Shown: positions 8,187 to 18,926, counted from the stretch's first letter. The stretch is 64,000 bases of DNA from Photobacterium profundum SS9 (GCF_000196255.1 NC_006370.1:898187-962186); one strand, 5' to 3'. A program made the numbers and translations. The notes: generated from the sequence alone by a model not told the origin.

Positions 8187-9311
8187 TTATTTTACAGATT
8201 GATAGACAATAAATTTGTCATTCTGCGCAATGATTTCGACATTACCAAATAGACGTTTTAGTTTGTCATCGTATCCTAACTGGCGATTACCAATGACGAT
8301 TAACTCCCCTTTTGGTCTTAAAACTTGCTTTGCATCACAGAACATTTGCCAAGCAATATGATCAGTAATGGTTGTTTGCTGGTGGAACGGTGGATTACAT
8401 AAAACGAGATCAGCACTGCTATGTTCAATATCAGCGAGGCAATCGGTAACAATAGCGGTGAGCTGCTCGGGTGCTTCTAGGTTCTGTTTCGCATTTTCTG
8501 TGCAAGATGCGGCAGCCATGAAACTTTCATCGACACAGGTGATTTTTGCCTGCGGGTTACGTCGTGCCGCTTTAATACCGATTACACCATTACCACAGCC
8601 TAAGTCGATAATGTCTTTATATTTAAAATCTTGTGGAATATGGTTCAGTAATAAACGCGCACCAATGTCTAGGCTTTCACCTGAGAACACATTGGCATGG
8701 TTACTTAATCTGATGCCATGTTCTGGCACATCCCACGCTTTAGCTTCAGGCATGGGTTTTGCGAGTGAAGCATTTGGTTTAATAAAGACTAAACGTGCTT
8801 TTTTTACAGCTAAAGATGTTTTGGTCTCGCCTAGATATTTATCACAAAGCTTCAGCGTTGAAGTGTGAATATCTTTTACTTTTGCCGCGCCAATAACCCT
8901 GCAATCTTCTGGTAAAAGATGACATAGTTGTTGTAATTGCCAAGTCAGTAAGCGGTTATTCTTAGGCAGCTTTATTAATACTAATTGTGGGTTTTTAGGC
9001 AATTCAGCCAAGCAATCAATAATATTAACACTGGGCAATTGGTTAGCTGTTAGGTTCGCTATACAGCCTTGTTTTGCCACAAAAGAATCAGTAACGGTCG
9101 TAACATTGGCTCGTTCAGCAAACCAGCAGCTTAAAGCGCCAAAACTGTCATTCAGAATTAGAATCGGGCGCTGTGGATCGAGCTCCATGTCATGAGTATG
9201 ATTAATTAAATACTCATCTGCAGCATCCCATGCTTGCAGAGTTTCAATTTTGCGTATCGGAAAACGGTTAAGTTTTAACGTACGATCATGCAGAGTCAGT
9301 GCAGGTTTCAT
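8187..9311 (-). CDS. rlmG: 23S rRNA (guanine1835-N2)-methyltransferase
   Basis: A 374-residue two-domain methyltransferase. The N-terminal half is a degenerate methyltransferase-like RNA-binding domain; the C-terminal half is the SAM-dependent catalytic domain with IIDLGCGNGVIGI (motif I), VDESFMA and the catalytic NPPFHQ motif typical of N2-guanine methyltransferases of RlmG/RsmC type. The opening sequence LTLHDRTLKLNRFP is characteristic of RlmG. It modifies G1835 in 23S rRNA. It is followed in the same direction by the yajG-like gene after a 91-bp gap. Confidence 0.85.
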   Translation of the reverse strand: MKPALTLHDRTLKLNRFPIRKIETLQAWDAADEYLINHTHDMELDPQRPILILNDSFGALSCWFAERANVTTVTDSFVAKQGCIANLTANQLPSVNIIDCLAELPKNPQLVLIKLPKNNRLLTWQLQQLCHLLPEDCRVIGAAKVKDIHTSTLKLCDKYLGETKTSLAVKKARLVFIKPNASLAKPMPEAKAWDVPEHGIRLSNHANVFSGESLDIGARLLLNHIPQDFKYKDIIDLGCGNGVIGIKAARRNPQAKITCVDESFMAAASCTENAKQNLEAPEQLTAIVTDCLADIEHSSADLVLCNPPFHQQTTITDHIAWQMFCDAKQVLRPKGELIVIGNRQLGYDDKLKRLFGNVEIIAQNDKFIVYQSVK

Positions 9312-9434
9312 TACAGATAACTTTCAGGTATGTTTGAAATTAGTTATCTATTTTCGCAGAACCACTGTGTACTGCAATCCTATTATCGAATTTAACTGCT
9401 TTTTATCTGTTATAAATACCCGTGAGTAAGAGTT

Positions 9435-9743
9435 ATGATTCAGAAACGCATTCAAGAAAAGTTACAAAAAGCACTTTCACCTGCTCATTTAGAAGTGATA
9501 AATGAAAGTTACATGCACAACGTACCTGAAGGCTCTGAAAGCCACTTTAAAGTGATAGTGGTGAGTGAGCAGTTTGAAGGAGCACGTTTGATTGGTCGCC
9601 ATCGCGCGGTGAATTCAGCCCTCGCGCATGAGTTAGCCAATGATATACATGCCTTAGCTATTCATACGTATACGCCCAGCGAATGGCAAGAGTTATCAAA
9701 TGGTGCGCCGTTATCACCGTCATGCCATGGTGGTTCTAAATAA
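9435..9743 (+). CDS. bolA: BolA family protein
   Basis: A 102-residue BolA protein. The signature is [29 protein letters not shown], here quoted only in part ([19 protein letters not shown]), including the conserved His that can ligate an Fe-S cluster with monothiol glutaredoxins. BolA acts as a morphology and stress regulator and in Fe-S trafficking. The gene is divergent from rlmG, stands alone and has its own terminator. Vibrios keep bolA just before the nqr operon, as here, apart from the TRAP gene lying between. Confidence 0.9.
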   Translation: MIQKRIQEKLQKALSPAHLEVINESYMHNVPEGSESHFKVIVVSEQFEGARLIGRHRAVNSALAHELANDIHALAIHTYTPSEWQELSNGAPLSPSCHGGSK

Positions 9744-9809
9744 TCGAAATACGAATAAATACCCCTTTAGGATAATAGAACGTGACTGTTACGATATTAT
9801 TCAATATAA

Positions 9810-9834
9810 AAACCGCATTTGTTGCGGTTTTTTT
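9810..9834 (+). terminator. Intrinsic terminator of bolA
   Basis: AAACCGCA (9810-9817) pairs with TGCGGTTT (9823-9830), followed by TTTT. Confidence 0.8.
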
Positions 9835-9968
9835 CGTTTAAAAGTTTGAGTTGAAAAGCAACATTAGAAGCCTGATTGGCGTATTATTGAACGGTATTCC
9901 CAAGGATAGGGAAATGAGTAGAGTTTAAATTTCTGGCTATACTTGTGAAGAGTTTGGCACTGATAAAC

Positions 9969-10000
9969 GTTGATACTAATAAATGTTGATACTAATAAAT
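9969..10000. repeat. Two tandem 16-bp repeats upstream of the TRAP gene
   Basis: GTTGATACTAATAAAT occurs twice back to back (9969-9984 and 9985-10000), 36 bp before the TRAP start codon. It may be an operator pair or a simple duplication. Confidence 0.7.
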
Positions 10001-10035
10001 ATAGTCTGCAGTGTGCCAAACGAAAGGAGTAATAG

Positions 10036-11121
10036 ATGATGCTACGTAGTGTTAAAGCGATTGTAGCACTTATAGCATCGATGCTTATTAGTGCTTGTGA
10101 TAGTAATGATTCGACAAGCAATGTTGAAGATATTAGTACCGTTGAATGGACGTTAGTGACGTCTTGGCCTAAAGGTTTTCCTGGGTTGGGAGAGGCCCCA
10201 GAGCATTTTGCCGAAAAAGTAAATATACTCAGCCGAGGTCGTTTACAAATAAAAGTGTATGGTGCAGGGGAATTGGTACCCAGTTTTGATGTCTTTAATG
10301 CTGTCTCTAAAGGTACAGCACAAATGGGGCACTCTGCAGCTTATTATTGGCAAAAAAAGATTCCAGCGTCGCCTTTTTTCGCCTCTATTCCTTTTGGAAT
10401 GACAGCACAAGAAATGAATGCCTGGCTTCACTATGGTGGTGGCCTTGAATTATGGCAGGAACTCTATGCACCTTTTGGTGTTGTTCCACTGGCTGGAGGG
10501 AATACTGGGGCGCAAATGGGGGGGTGGTTTAATAAAGAAATCACCACACTCGATGATCTTTCTGGTTTGAAAATGCGTTTACCAGGCTTCGGTGCAGATG
10601 TACTTAAACGTGCAGGAGGGATTCCTGTTAGTTTACCTGGCGGTGAATTGTTTACGGCGTTAGAAACAGGTGCGATCGATGCGACAGAATGGGTTGGTCC
10701 TTATAATGATTTGGCCTTTGGTTTACATAACGCAGCCAAGTACTACTATTACCCAGGGTGGCATGAGCCAGGAACGAATCTGGAATTCCTGATTAACAAA
10801 GATGCTTTGCAGGCATTGCCTGTTGACTTAAGAGAAGTCATAAAAGTTGCAGCACGTGCCGTCAGCCAAGATATGCTGGATGAATACACATTCAAAAATG
10901 TTCAGGCATTGGATATTTTACTCAATGAACATGATGTGTCGTTGAAAGTGTTTCCCGACGACGTTTTGCTTCGGCTTAAGCAACTGACTAACGAATTATT
11001 AGTAGAAAAAAGTGACTCAGACCCAACATTAAAGAAAGTGTATGACTCTTATTACCGCTTTCTTATTGATGTTCAGCAATATGGGCGTTTTACAGAGAAT
11101 GCAGATGTAAATATCGATTAA
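10036..11121 (+). CDS. TRAP-transporter solute-binding protein, lipoprotein, orphan
   Basis: A 361-residue DctP/TakP-type periplasmic binding protein. It starts with a lipoprotein signal ending LISAC, so it is tethered to the membrane rather than free. The family features are present: TSWPKGFPGLGEAPEHFA, MRLPGFGADVLKRAGG with the substrate-carboxylate arginine, and the hinge ALETGAIDATEWVGPYND. TakP-like proteins bind 2-oxo acids or other small carboxylates; the true ligand is unknown. No DctQ or DctM membrane subunit is nearby, so its transporter partner must lie elsewhere. A reasonable ribosome-binding site (AAAGGAG) precedes the ATG. Confidence 0.85.
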   Translation: MMLRSVKAIVALIASMLISACDSNDSTSNVEDISTVEWTLVTSWPKGFPGLGEAPEHFAEKVNILSRGRLQIKVYGAGELVPSFDVFNAVSKGTAQMGHSAAYYWQKKIPASPFFASIPFGMTAQEMNAWLHYGGGLELWQELYAPFGVVPLAGGNTGAQMGGWFNKEITTLDDLSGLKMRLPGFGADVLKRAGGIPVSLPGGELFTALETGAIDATEWVGPYNDLAFGLHNAAKYYYYPGWHEPGTNLEFLINKDALQALPVDLREVIKVAARAVSQDMLDEYTFKNVQALDILLNEHDVSLKVFPDDVLLRLKQLTNELLVEKSDSDPTLKKVYDSYYRFLIDVQQYGRFTENADVNID

Positions 11122-11532
11122 CATCGAGAACTGTTTTTTTAACAATGGAAATGGGGCTTTGTTGCCCTATTATTATGACTGTTTTTAGTGTGTAAGCGCT
11201 CTGTTAATTTAATTGTGTAAGTGGGTGTATTTTGTTGAATCGAGATATTTCCACATTTGTGCGTTGAGTCAAACTTATCACCCAAGAAAGGTACTCTCTT
11301 TGGGTTGTTAATTGATTTTTGGACCTATTAACGTGGTTTACCGTGGCAAAATCTAGTGAATTAGTGCTAGAATCGCGGGCTTGAAAACGACTTGGCATCA
11401 AATGATGTATCAAGCCGGTTAATAGGATGTTGCGGTACGGGTTACAAAAAGAGCCCGTGTCAGACAAAGGAAAGTCGTGTCTTAACTGCGCAATATAAAA
11501 TTCTTTTTCCCGTTAATGTAGTGCAAGTGCGT
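11122..11532. other. nqr operon upstream region
   Basis: This 411-bp region holds the weak TRAP terminator and a possible extended -10 promoter (TGCTAGAAT near 11365-11373). It also has a leader that can form ACGGG (11437-11441)/CCCGT (11454-11458). Structured RNAs upstream of nqrA have been proposed in other marine bacteria; I cannot assign this one to a known class. Confidence 0.4.
11150..11171 (+). terminator. Weak terminator-like hairpin after the TRAP gene
   Basis: ATGGGGC (11151-11157) pairs with GCCCTAT (11164-11170) with one G-T pair; the following stretch is only moderately T-rich. Confidence 0.4.
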
Positions 11533-12873
11533 ATGATTACAATAAAAAAAGGGTTAGACATCCCAATCTCAGGGACTCCTACCCAGGTGATAAATGATGG
11601 TAATACCATCACAAGAGTTGCCTTACTTGGCGAAGAATATGTTGGTATGCGTCCTACAATGCATACTCGCGTAGGGGATGTAGTGAAAAAAGGTCAGGTT
11701 CTTTTTGAAGATAAAAAGAACCCTGGCGTTAAATTCACTGCTCCAGCTAGTGGTAAGGTTGCAGAAATTAATCGTGGCGCTAAGCGTGTTCTACAATCAG
11801 TTGTGATTGATGTAGAAGGCAACGAGCAAGTCACATTTAACAGCTATAAGGCTGATCAATTAGCCCAACTAGATCGCGCTGCGATTGTTGAGCAATTGGT
11901 TGAGTCTGGTATGTGGACTGCGCTTCGTACGCGTCCGTTCAGCAAAGTTGCTGCAATCGATTCTGAAACAAAGGCTATCTTTGTGACAGCGGTTGATACT
12001 AATCCTCTAGCGGCTAATCCTGAAGCTATTATCAATGAGCAAGCAGATGCTTTTGTTGCTGGTTTAACGCTATTGTCGCGTTTAACAAGCGATAAAGTAC
12101 ATGTTTGTAAATCAGGTGCTAGCCTTCCTCGATGTTCTGAAACGAATGTTGAAGAGCACGTATTCAACGGTCCACACCCTTCTGGTCTTGTTGGTACGCA
12201 CATTCACATGCTATTCGGCGCTAACGCTGCAAATGTAGCATGGCACATCAACTACCAAGACGTGATTGCGTTCGGTCAGCTTTTCCTAACGGGTGAGCTT
12301 TATACTGATCGTGTTGTTGCATTGGCTGGTCCCGTTGTGAATAAGCCGCGTTTGGTTCGTACTCAGATTGGTGCTTCTATTGAGCAGCTAACTGATTCAG
12401 AACTAATGCCAGGCCAAATTCGTGTGCTTTCAGGTTCTGTATTAAATGGTCTTTCAGCGATAGGCCCTCATGGGTATCTTGGTCGTTACCATTTACAGGT
12501 ATCTGCGCTTCGTGAAGGCTATGAAAAAGAATTCTTAGGCTGGATTATTCCAGGTAAAAACAAGTTTTCTGTTACACGTGCTTTCCTAAGTCAATTCTTC
12601 CCTGGTCAGTTGTTTAATATGACAACGTCGACCAATGGTAGTGACCGTGCAATGGTGCCAATTGGCAACTATGAAAAAGTCATGCCTCTGGATGTTGAAC
12701 CAACACTACTTCTTCGTGATTTGTGTGCTGGTGATAGCGATAGTGCACAATTGCTGGGTGCGTTAGAACTGGATGAAGAAGATCTAGCTCTATGTACGTT
12801 TGTATGCCCAGGTAAGTATGAGTTTGGTCCACTGTTACGTGAGTGCCTGGACAAAATTGAGAAGGAAGGGTAA
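11533..12873 (+). CDS. nqrA: Na+-translocating NADH:quinone reductase subunit A
   Basis: NqrA, the peripheral subunit of Na+-NQR, which oxidises NADH, reduces ubiquinone and pumps sodium out. The start is taken at 11533 because [16 protein letters not shown] is the conserved family N-terminus. The 47 in-frame residues upstream do not look like protein. The product is then 446 residues, the normal size. It is the first of six tightly packed nqr genes (4-bp gap to nqrB). It lacks a strong Shine-Dalgarno, so translation may depend on the leader. Confidence 0.95.
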   Translation: MITIKKGLDIPISGTPTQVINDGNTITRVALLGEEYVGMRPTMHTRVGDVVKKGQVLFEDKKNPGVKFTAPASGKVAEINRGAKRVLQSVVIDVEGNEQVTFNSYKADQLAQLDRAAIVEQLVESGMWTALRTRPFSKVAAIDSETKAIFVTAVDTNPLAANPEAIINEQADAFVAGLTLLSRLTSDKVHVCKSGASLPRCSETNVEEHVFNGPHPSGLVGTHIHMLFGANAANVAWHINYQDVIAFGQLFLTGELYTDRVVALAGPVVNKPRLVRTQIGASIEQLTDSELMPGQIRVLSGSVLNGLSAIGPHGYLGRYHLQVSALREGYEKEFLGWIIPGKNKFSVTRAFLSQFFPGQLFNMTTSTNGSDRAMVPIGNYEKVMPLDVEPTLLLRDLCAGDSDSAQLLGALELDEEDLALCTFVCPGKYEFGPLLRECLDKIEKEG

Positions 12874-12876
12874 TTC

Positions 12877-14121
12877 ATGGGTCTCAAGAATTTACTCGAG
12901 CAAGTTGAACATCACTTTGAACCAGGTGGTAAACACGAGAGATGGTTTGCGCTGTATGAAGCGTTTGCAACTCTTATGTACACACCAGGTACAGTGACTC
13001 GAACTGGCTCACATGTGCGTGATAGCGTTGATCTAAAACGTATCATGATCATGGTGTGGTTTGCAGTTTTCCCAGCTATGTTCTGGGGTATGTACAACGT
13101 TGGTGATCAAGCTATCGTTGCACTTAATCATATGTATGCTGGTGATCAACTCGTTTCGATCATTGCTGGTGATTGGCATTACTGGTTAACAGAAATGCTC
13201 GGTGGCGCCATGTCAGCAGATGCTGGCTGGGGCAGTAAAATGCTACTGGGTGCGACGTATTTCTTACCTATCTATGCAGTAGTTTTTGCTGTGGGTGGTT
13301 TCTGGGAAGTACTTTTCTGTATGGTGCGTAAGCATGAAGTTAACGAAGGTTTCTTTGTTACTTCTATTCTTTTCGCTCTTATCGTTCCAGCTACGCTACC
13401 ACTTTGGCAAGCAGCACTAGGTATTACCTTCGGTGTTGTTGTTGCTAAAGAAATCTTTGGTGGTACTGGTCGTAACTTCCTTAACCCTGCACTTGCAGGT
13501 CGTGCTTTCCTATTCTTCGCATACCCAGCGCAAATTTCTGGTGATGCAGTATGGACAGCAGCTGACGGCTTCACTGGTGCTACGGCACTTAGCCAGTGGG
13601 CTCAAGGTGGTGACGCGAAACTAATCAACGTTGTTACTGGCGACGCGATCACTTGGATGGACGCTTTCATTGGTCGTATTCCTGGTTCTATCGGTGAAGT
13701 TTCTACGCTAGCTATCATCCTTGGTGGTGCAATGATTGTGTACATGGGCATTGCTTCATGGCGCATCATCGCAGGTACTATGATTGGTATGATTGCGACA
13801 GCAACTCTGTTTAACATCATTGGTTCTGATACTAATGCACTGTTCAGCATGCCTTGGCACTGGCACCTAGTTCTAGGTGGTTTTGCATTCGGTATGATGT
13901 TCATGGCAACAGATCCTGTGTCTGCAGCATTTACCAATAAAGGTAAGTGGTGGTATGGCGCATTGATCGGGGCTATGGCTGTGATGGTTCGTGTGGTTAA
14001 CCCAGCGTACCCAGAAGGTATGATGCTAGCGATTCTATTCGCTAACCTATTCGCACCTCTATTTGACAACCTAGTGGTTCAGGGCAATATCAAACGGAGG
14101 CTAGCACGTCATGTCAAGTAA
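12877..14121 (+). CDS. nqrB: Na+-NQR subunit B
   Basis: NqrB is a 414-residue membrane protein (about ten helices) that carries a covalently bound FMN and a riboflavin and forms part of the sodium path. The flavinylation motif TGATAL is at residues 233-238, putting the FMN threonine at T236, the same number as in Vibrio cholerae. The gene starts 4 bp after nqrA and overlaps nqrC by 11 bp. ApbE, encoded downstream, attaches the FMN. Confidence 0.95.
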   Translation: MGLKNLLEQVEHHFEPGGKHERWFALYEAFATLMYTPGTVTRTGSHVRDSVDLKRIMIMVWFAVFPAMFWGMYNVGDQAIVALNHMYAGDQLVSIIAGDWHYWLTEMLGGAMSADAGWGSKMLLGATYFLPIYAVVFAVGGFWEVLFCMVRKHEVNEGFFVTSILFALIVPATLPLWQAALGITFGVVVAKEIFGGTGRNFLNPALAGRAFLFFAYPAQISGDAVWTAADGFTGATALSQWAQGGDAKLINVVTGDAITWMDAFIGRIPGSIGEVSTLAIILGGAMIVYMGIASWRIIAGTMIGMIATATLFNIIGSDTNALFSMPWHWHLVLGGFAFGMMFMATDPVSAAFTNKGKWWYGALIGAMAVMVRVVNPAYPEGMMLAILFANLFAPLFDNLVVQGNIKRRLARHVK

Positions 14122-14905
14122 TAACGATAGCATTAAAAAAACGCTGATTGTTGTTGTTGCATTGAGTCTTGTTTGCTCAATTATAGTATCAACCGCTGCG
14201 GTTGTTCTGCGTCCTCTTCAACAAGAAAATGCAATTCTTGATGTTCAGCGTAATATTCTTTCAGTAGCAGGCCTACTGGATGATTCAACGAACATCAAAG
14301 AATCTTACGCTCAGTTTATCGAGCCTAAACTTGTTGATCTTAAAACCGGTAGCTTCGTTGAGCAATCTGAAGCAGGGCAAACGCCTGCTCAGTATAAGCA
14401 ACGTATAGCGGCAAAAGATCCAGCACAATCAATTAAGCTGTCTGGCGATCAAGACTTGGCGAAAATTATTCGTCGTGCAGATCTCGCAACGGTTTACTTG
14501 GTTAAAGATGCGAACAACAACATTGAAAAATTGATTCTGCCGGTTCACGGTACTGGTCTTTGGTCAATGATGTACGCATTTATTGCTGTTGAAACTGATG
14601 GCAACACGGTTGCGGGTATCACTTACTACGATCAGGGTGAAACTCCTGGGCTAGGTGGTGAAGTTGAGAACCCTAACTGGCGTGCTCAGTTTGTTGGTAA
14701 GAAGTTGTTTAACGACGACAACAAACCAGCAATTCGTATTGTTAAAGGCGGCGCTCCTGCTGGCGATCTATACGGTGTAGATGGTCTGTCTGGTGCAACC
14801 TTGACGGGTAATGGTGTACAACACACCTTCGACTTCTGGTTAGGTGACATGGGCTTTGGTCCGTTTCTAACTAAGGTTCGTGAGGGAGGCCTAAACAATG
14901 GCTGA
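14111..14905 (+). CDS. nqrC: Na+-NQR subunit C
   Basis: NqrC (264 residues) has one N-terminal membrane helix and a periplasmic FMN-binding domain. The covalent FMN site is in GLSGATLTG near residues 225-233, with the flavinylated threonine at about T230. It passes electrons between the NqrD/E metal centre and NqrB. It overlaps nqrB by 11 bp and nqrD by 8 bp, a sign of translational coupling. Confidence 0.95.
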   Translation: MSSNNDSIKKTLIVVVALSLVCSIIVSTAAVVLRPLQQENAILDVQRNILSVAGLLDDSTNIKESYAQFIEPKLVDLKTGSFVEQSEAGQTPAQYKQRIAAKDPAQSIKLSGDQDLAKIIRRADLATVYLVKDANNNIEKLILPVHGTGLWSMMYAFIAVETDGNTVAGITYYDQGETPGLGGEVENPNWRAQFVGKKLFNDDNKPAIRIVKGGAPAGDLYGVDGLSGATLTGNGVQHTFDFWLGDMGFGPFLTKVREGGLNNG

Positions 14906-15530
14906 TACTAAAGAAATGAAAAAGATTCTGTTTGCGCCGTTTCTGGATAATAACCCGATTGCGCTTCAGGTTCTTGGTGTATGTTCTGCATTGGCAGTAA
15001 CAACTAAATTGGAAACAGCGTTTGTTATGACGCTAGCGGTAATGTTTGTTACTGCATTTTCTAACTTATTTGTATCGCTAATACGTAACCATATTCCTAA
15101 CAGTGTACGTATCATTGTTCAGATGGCGATTATCGCGTCATTGGTAATCGTGGTTGACCAAGTACTTAAAGCGTTTGTTTACGATATTTCTAAGCAGCTT
15201 TCTGTATTTGTTGGCCTGATCATTACGAACTGTATCGTAATGGGTCGTGCTGAAGCATACGCAATGAAATCGGCACCACTACCGTCTTTTATCGATGGTG
15301 TTGGTAATGGCTTAGGCTACGGTTTTGTACTTATCACTGTTGCTTTCTTCCGTGAATTATTAGGTTCAGGCAAGTTGTTTGGTGTTGAGGTTCTACCTCT
15401 AGTTTCTGATGGCGGTTGGTATCAACCAAACGGTCTGATGTTACTTGCACCGTCTGCTTTCTTCCTAATTGGTTTCATGATCTGGGCAATTCGTATTATT
15501 CGTCCAGCACAAGTAGAAGCGAAGGAGTAA
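14898..15530 (+). CDS. nqrD: Na+-NQR subunit D
   Basis: NqrD is a 210-residue, six-helix membrane subunit related to NqrE and to RnfA/RnfE. The conserved [17 protein letters not shown] segment holds the cysteine that helps ligate the iron centre between NqrD and NqrE. The ribosome-binding site GAGGGAGG lies inside the end of nqrC. Confidence 0.95.
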   Translation: MADTKEMKKILFAPFLDNNPIALQVLGVCSALAVTTKLETAFVMTLAVMFVTAFSNLFVSLIRNHIPNSVRIIVQMAIIASLVIVVDQVLKAFVYDISKQLSVFVGLIITNCIVMGRAEAYAMKSAPLPSFIDGVGNGLGYGFVLITVAFFRELLGSGKLFGVEVLPLVSDGGWYQPNGLMLLAPSAFFLIGFMIWAIRIIRPAQVEAKE

Positions 15531-15537
15531 GGGCAAC

Positions 15538-16134
15538 ATGGAACATTATCTAAGCCTTTTAGTTCGTTCGATTTTTATCGAGAACATGGCACTTTCGTTC
15601 TTCTTGGGTATGTGTACATTCCTGGCTGTATCGAAGAAAGTTAAGACTTCTTTTGGTTTGGGTGTTGCGGTAATCGTCGTATTGACGATTGCTATACCTG
15701 TGAACAACTTAGTTTACAACCTATTACTGAAAGATGGTGCGATTGTTGATGGAGTGGATTTAACGTTCCTTAACTTCATCACGTTTATCGGTGTAATTGC
15801 AGCGTTAGTACAGATTCTGGAAATGATTCTGGACCGCTTCTTCCCGCCGCTATACAACGCACTGGGTATCTTCCTTCCGCTGATCACAGTTAACTGTGCA
15901 ATCTTCGGTGGTGTATCTTTCATGGTACAGCGTGACTACAACTTTGTTGAATCGATTGTTTACGGTTTCGGCTCTGGTGTGGGTTGGATGCTCGCTATCG
16001 TTGCTCTTGCGGGTATCCGTGAGAAGATGAAGTATTCAGATGTACCTCCTGGCCTACGTGGCCTAGGTATTACATTCATCACTGTTGGTCTAATGGCGTT
16101 AGGCTTTATGTCTTTCTCCGGCGTACAGCTGTAA
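15538..16134 (+). CDS. nqrE: Na+-NQR subunit E
   Basis: NqrE (198 residues) is the pseudo-symmetric partner of NqrD with six membrane helices in opposite orientation. It has the conserved [11 protein letters not shown] segment containing the metal-ligating cysteine. It follows nqrD by 7 bp, preceded by an AAGGAG ribosome-binding site within the end of nqrD. Confidence 0.95.
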   Translation: MEHYLSLLVRSIFIENMALSFFLGMCTFLAVSKKVKTSFGLGVAVIVVLTIAIPVNNLVYNLLLKDGAIVDGVDLTFLNFITFIGVIAALVQILEMILDRFFPPLYNALGIFLPLITVNCAIFGGVSFMVQRDYNFVESIVYGFGSGVGWMLAIVALAGIREKMKYSDVPPGLRGLGITFITVGLMALGFMSFSGVQL

Positions 16135-16157
16135 TCAGGATAAAAGGAAAATAGTCA

Positions 16158-17381
16158 ATGGATATTATTCTTGGCGTAGTGATGTTTACCTTGATTATCC
16201 TGGCTCTAGTTTTAGTGATTCTTTTCGCTAAATCTAAGCTGGTACCATCAGGTGATATTACTATCTCTGTAAACAACGATCCGGAAAAAGCGATTACAAC
16301 CGCTGCCGGTGGCAAACTGCTAACTGCTCTTTCTTCTAGCGGTATCTTCGTTTCGTCTGCATGTGGCGGCGGTGGCTCTTGTGGTCAGTGTCGTGTGAAA
16401 ATCAAATCAGGTGGTGGTGATATTCTACCGACTGAGCTTGATCACATCACAAAAGGCGAAGCACGTGAAGGCGAGCGTCTTGCTTGTCAGGTTAACGTTA
16501 AATCTGACATGAACATTGAGCTTCCTGAAGAAATCTTCGGCGTGAAGAAGTGGGAATGTGAAGTTCTTTCGAATGATAACGAAGCAACCTTTATTAAAGA
16601 GTTGGTTCTTAAAATCCCTGATGGTGAGGAAGTTCCTTTCCGTGCGGGTGGTTACATTCAGATTGAAGCTGAACCGCACCACATTAAATACGCTGATTTC
16701 GATGTGCCGGAAGAATACCGTGGCGACTGGGATAAGTTTAACTTATTCCGCTACGAATCTATCGTGAAAGAGCATTCAATCCGAGCTTACTCTATGGCTT
16801 CATACCCAGAAGAGAAAGGTTTGATTAAGTTGAATGTACGTATCGCAACACCGCCACCCAATAACCCTGACGTAGCACCTGGTATTATGTCATCGTATAT
16901 TTGGTCACTAAAACCTGGTGATAATTGTACTATTTCAGGTCCATTTGGTGAGTTCTTCGCTAAAGAGACTGATAATGAAATGGTCTTCATCGGTGGTGGT
17001 GCGGGTATGGCGCCAATGCGTTCACATATCTTCGATCAATTACACCGTCTTCAGTCTACTCGTAAGATGACTTACTGGTACGGTGCACGTTCTAAGCGCG
17101 AAATGTTCTATGTAGAAGATTTCGATAAGCTCGCTGCTGAGAACGAAAACTTTGATTGGTATGTTGCACTGTCTGATCCATCTCCAGAAGAGAACTGGGA
17201 TGGTTACACAGGCTTCATCCACAACGTGATTTACGATAATTACTTGAAAGATCACGATGCACCAGAAGATTGTGAGTACTACATGTGTGGTCCACCTATG
17301 ATGAACGCAGCTGTTATCGGCATGCTGAAAGATCTAGGTGTTGAAGATGAAAACATCCTACTGGATGACTTCGGTGGCTAA
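16158..17381 (+). CDS. nqrF: Na+-NQR subunit F, NADH-oxidising
   Basis: NqrF is the 407-residue electron entry subunit. In order it has one N-terminal helix, a [2Fe-2S] ferredoxin domain with cysteines at about 69, 75, 78 and 110 (motif [11 protein letters not shown]), an FAD domain (RAYSMAS) and an NADH domain ([20 protein letters not shown]). It ends in the family sequence LLDDFGG. It closes the nqr operon and is followed by a terminator. Confidence 0.95.
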   Translation: MDIILGVVMFTLIILALVLVILFAKSKLVPSGDITISVNNDPEKAITTAAGGKLLTALSSSGIFVSSACGGGGSCGQCRVKIKSGGGDILPTELDHITKGEAREGERLACQVNVKSDMNIELPEEIFGVKKWECEVLSNDNEATFIKELVLKIPDGEEVPFRAGGYIQIEAEPHHIKYADFDVPEEYRGDWDKFNLFRYESIVKEHSIRAYSMASYPEEKGLIKLNVRIATPPPNNPDVAPGIMSSYIWSLKPGDNCTISGPFGEFFAKETDNEMVFIGGGAGMAPMRSHIFDQLHRLQSTRKMTYWYGARSKREMFYVEDFDKLAAENENFDWYVALSDPSPEENWDGYTGFIHNVIYDNYLKDHDAPEDCEYYMCGPPMMNAAVIGMLKDLGVEDENILLDDFGG

Positions 17382-17401
17382 TCAGCCATGAACACATAGT
17401 T

Positions 17402-17434
17402 AAAATGGCTGATCCATAAAGGGTCAGCCATTTT
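17402..17434 (+). terminator. Terminator after nqrF
   Basis: AAAATGGCTGATCC (17402-17415) pairs with GGGTCAGCCATTTT (17421-17434) around ATAAA, with one mismatch; only four T's follow in the stem itself. Confidence 0.65.
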
Positions 17435-17573
17435 CGTAATATAAGCACTTAAAATAAGCATATTATTACTGTGGTTATTTACATAGACGACCTAGCCTTC
17501 ACATTTGTTATCAACGGTAAGGGTGGTTAATATTAGTAATCATAAGTAATCCCTTCATTTTTGGAGTTGTTGA

Positions 17574-18596
17574 ATGAAGACGTTCCTTACTCGAGCAGTT
17601 ATGCTGCTTGCTATGACAATGACATTGGTGGGTTGTGGTGATCAGCGTGAGTTGATTCATTTAAACGGTTCAACGATGGGAACTTACTATTCAATTAAGT
17701 TGATTAAGCAGGAAGGCTTACCCGCTGCCACGGATATTCAGGCAGAGATTGATCGTCGCTTAGAATTAGTGAATGATCAGATGTCGACTTATCGTAAGCA
17801 TTCCGAGCTCAGTCAATTTAACCAACACACAACGAATGAACCTTTTACGGTATCTGCTGATACGGCAAAAGTTGTGAAAGAATCATTACGTTTATCAGAA
17901 TTAACGAATGGCGCTTATGATGTAACTGTTGGTCCGATTGTTAACTTGTGGAGCTTTGGTCCCGAGGCTCGCCCAGAAGCAACGCCAACAGATGAAGAGT
18001 TAAATAAGCGTCGTGAAATTATTGGTTATCACCACCTAAAGGTTGATGGTAATAAGCTAATAAAAGATATTCCAGATCTGTATGTTGATCTGTCTTCAAT
18101 AGCTAAAGGCTTCGGTGTTGATGTTGTTGCTGATTATTTTGATGAGTTAGGTGTACCTGATTACTTGGTTGAAATCGGTGGTGAACTTAGCGTTAAAGGT
18201 AACAACCTTGAAGGTATACCTTGGCGTATTGCAGTAGAAAAACCAACGGAAGATGGTAGCCGTTCAGTACAAGAAATTATTGAACCTGGTGATATGGCCG
18301 TGGCGACATCAGGCGATTACCGTAATTACTTTGAAGAAGATGGTATTCGTTATTCGCACCTGATTAACCCAAAAACAGGCAAACCGATTGCTAACCATGT
18401 GGTATCCGTTACAGTGCTTCACCCATCAAGTATGACAGCCGATGCTTATGCGACTGCATTTTCTGTTATGGGTGAAGAAGAGTCGATAAAACTCGCTAAC
18501 GAAGAAAATTTACCGATTTTATTAGTAATAAAAACGGAAAATGGCTTCAAAGAGTATCTATCTGATGATTTTGTACCTTATTTGAAGAAAAAGTAG
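17574..18596 (+). CDS. apbE: FAD:protein FMN transferase (lipoprotein)
   Basis: ApbE transfers FMN from FAD to threonines in NqrB and NqrC, outside the cytoplasmic membrane. The 340-residue protein has a lipoprotein signal ending TLVGC, then GSTMGTYYSIKL, DVTVGPIVNLWSFGP, VDLSSIAKGFGVD, VEIGGEL and the Mg2+-site region HLINPKTGKP. It lies 190 bp after nqrF and 9 bp before nqrM, so the operon's modification genes stay with it. Confidence 0.93.
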   Translation: MKTFLTRAVMLLAMTMTLVGCGDQRELIHLNGSTMGTYYSIKLIKQEGLPAATDIQAEIDRRLELVNDQMSTYRKHSELSQFNQHTTNEPFTVSADTAKVVKESLRLSELTNGAYDVTVGPIVNLWSFGPEARPEATPTDEELNKRREIIGYHHLKVDGNKLIKDIPDLYVDLSSIAKGFGVDVVADYFDELGVPDYLVEIGGELSVKGNNLEGIPWRIAVEKPTEDGSRSVQEIIEPGDMAVATSGDYRNYFEEDGIRYSHLINPKTGKPIANHVVSVTVLHPSSMTADAYATAFSVMGEEESIKLANEENLPILLVIKTENGFKEYLSDDFVPYLKKK

Positions 18597-18605
18597 AGAG
18601 TAATC

Positions 18606-18827
18606 ATGGCTGTATATCTAACAACCTTCGCGGTATTTTTACTGGTTATCGTAGCGATGGCTGTCGGCTACATCTTTCAGCGTAAAAGCGTTAGCGGTAG
18701 CTGCGGTGGGCTTGATGGTATCGGCATTGCAAAAGAGTGTGACTGCCCTGAACCTTGCGACGCGCGTAAAAAACGTGAAGCCCGAGAAGCACGTCATGCC
18801 GACTGGAAAAAGAACCAAATCATCTAG
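18606..18827 (+). CDS. nqrM: NqrM, Na+-NQR maturation protein
   Basis: A 73-residue protein with one N-terminal membrane helix (about residues 4-23) and a cytoplasmic tail with four cysteines at 33, 45, 47 and 51 (GSCGG, ECDCPEPC). This is the NqrM pattern: NqrM is required to install the iron centre held by NqrD and NqrE. Its place directly after apbE fits. The tail is strongly basic, with KKREAREARH. Confidence 0.93.
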   Translation: MAVYLTTFAVFLLVIVAMAVGYIFQRKSVSGSCGGLDGIGIAKECDCPEPCDARKKREAREARHADWKKNQII

Positions 18828-18893
18828 TTGTGAAGTACTGGCGTGGTAGGTTATCACGTTACGGTTAGTTGAAAAATAACTGATGAACAATCT

Positions 18894-18926
18894 AAAAGCC
18901 TGATTTTGTTGAGTCAGGCTTTTTTA
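18894..18926 (+). terminator. Intrinsic terminator of apbE-nqrM
   Basis: AAAAGCCTGA (18894-18903) pairs with TCAGGCTTTT (18914-18923), followed by T's. Confidence 0.85.

Noticed and set aside
11392..11532. 47-residue N-terminal extension of NqrA
   Set aside because: The extension is not protein-like, and the family start MITIKKG begins at 11533.
13602..14069. Long minus-strand open frame inside nqrB, and similar antisense frames in nqr, proB, ptsI, napA and cysK
   Set aside because: They lie wholly inside clear genes on the other strand, have no ribosome-binding site and give low-complexity, Pro/Ser/Thr-rich products.
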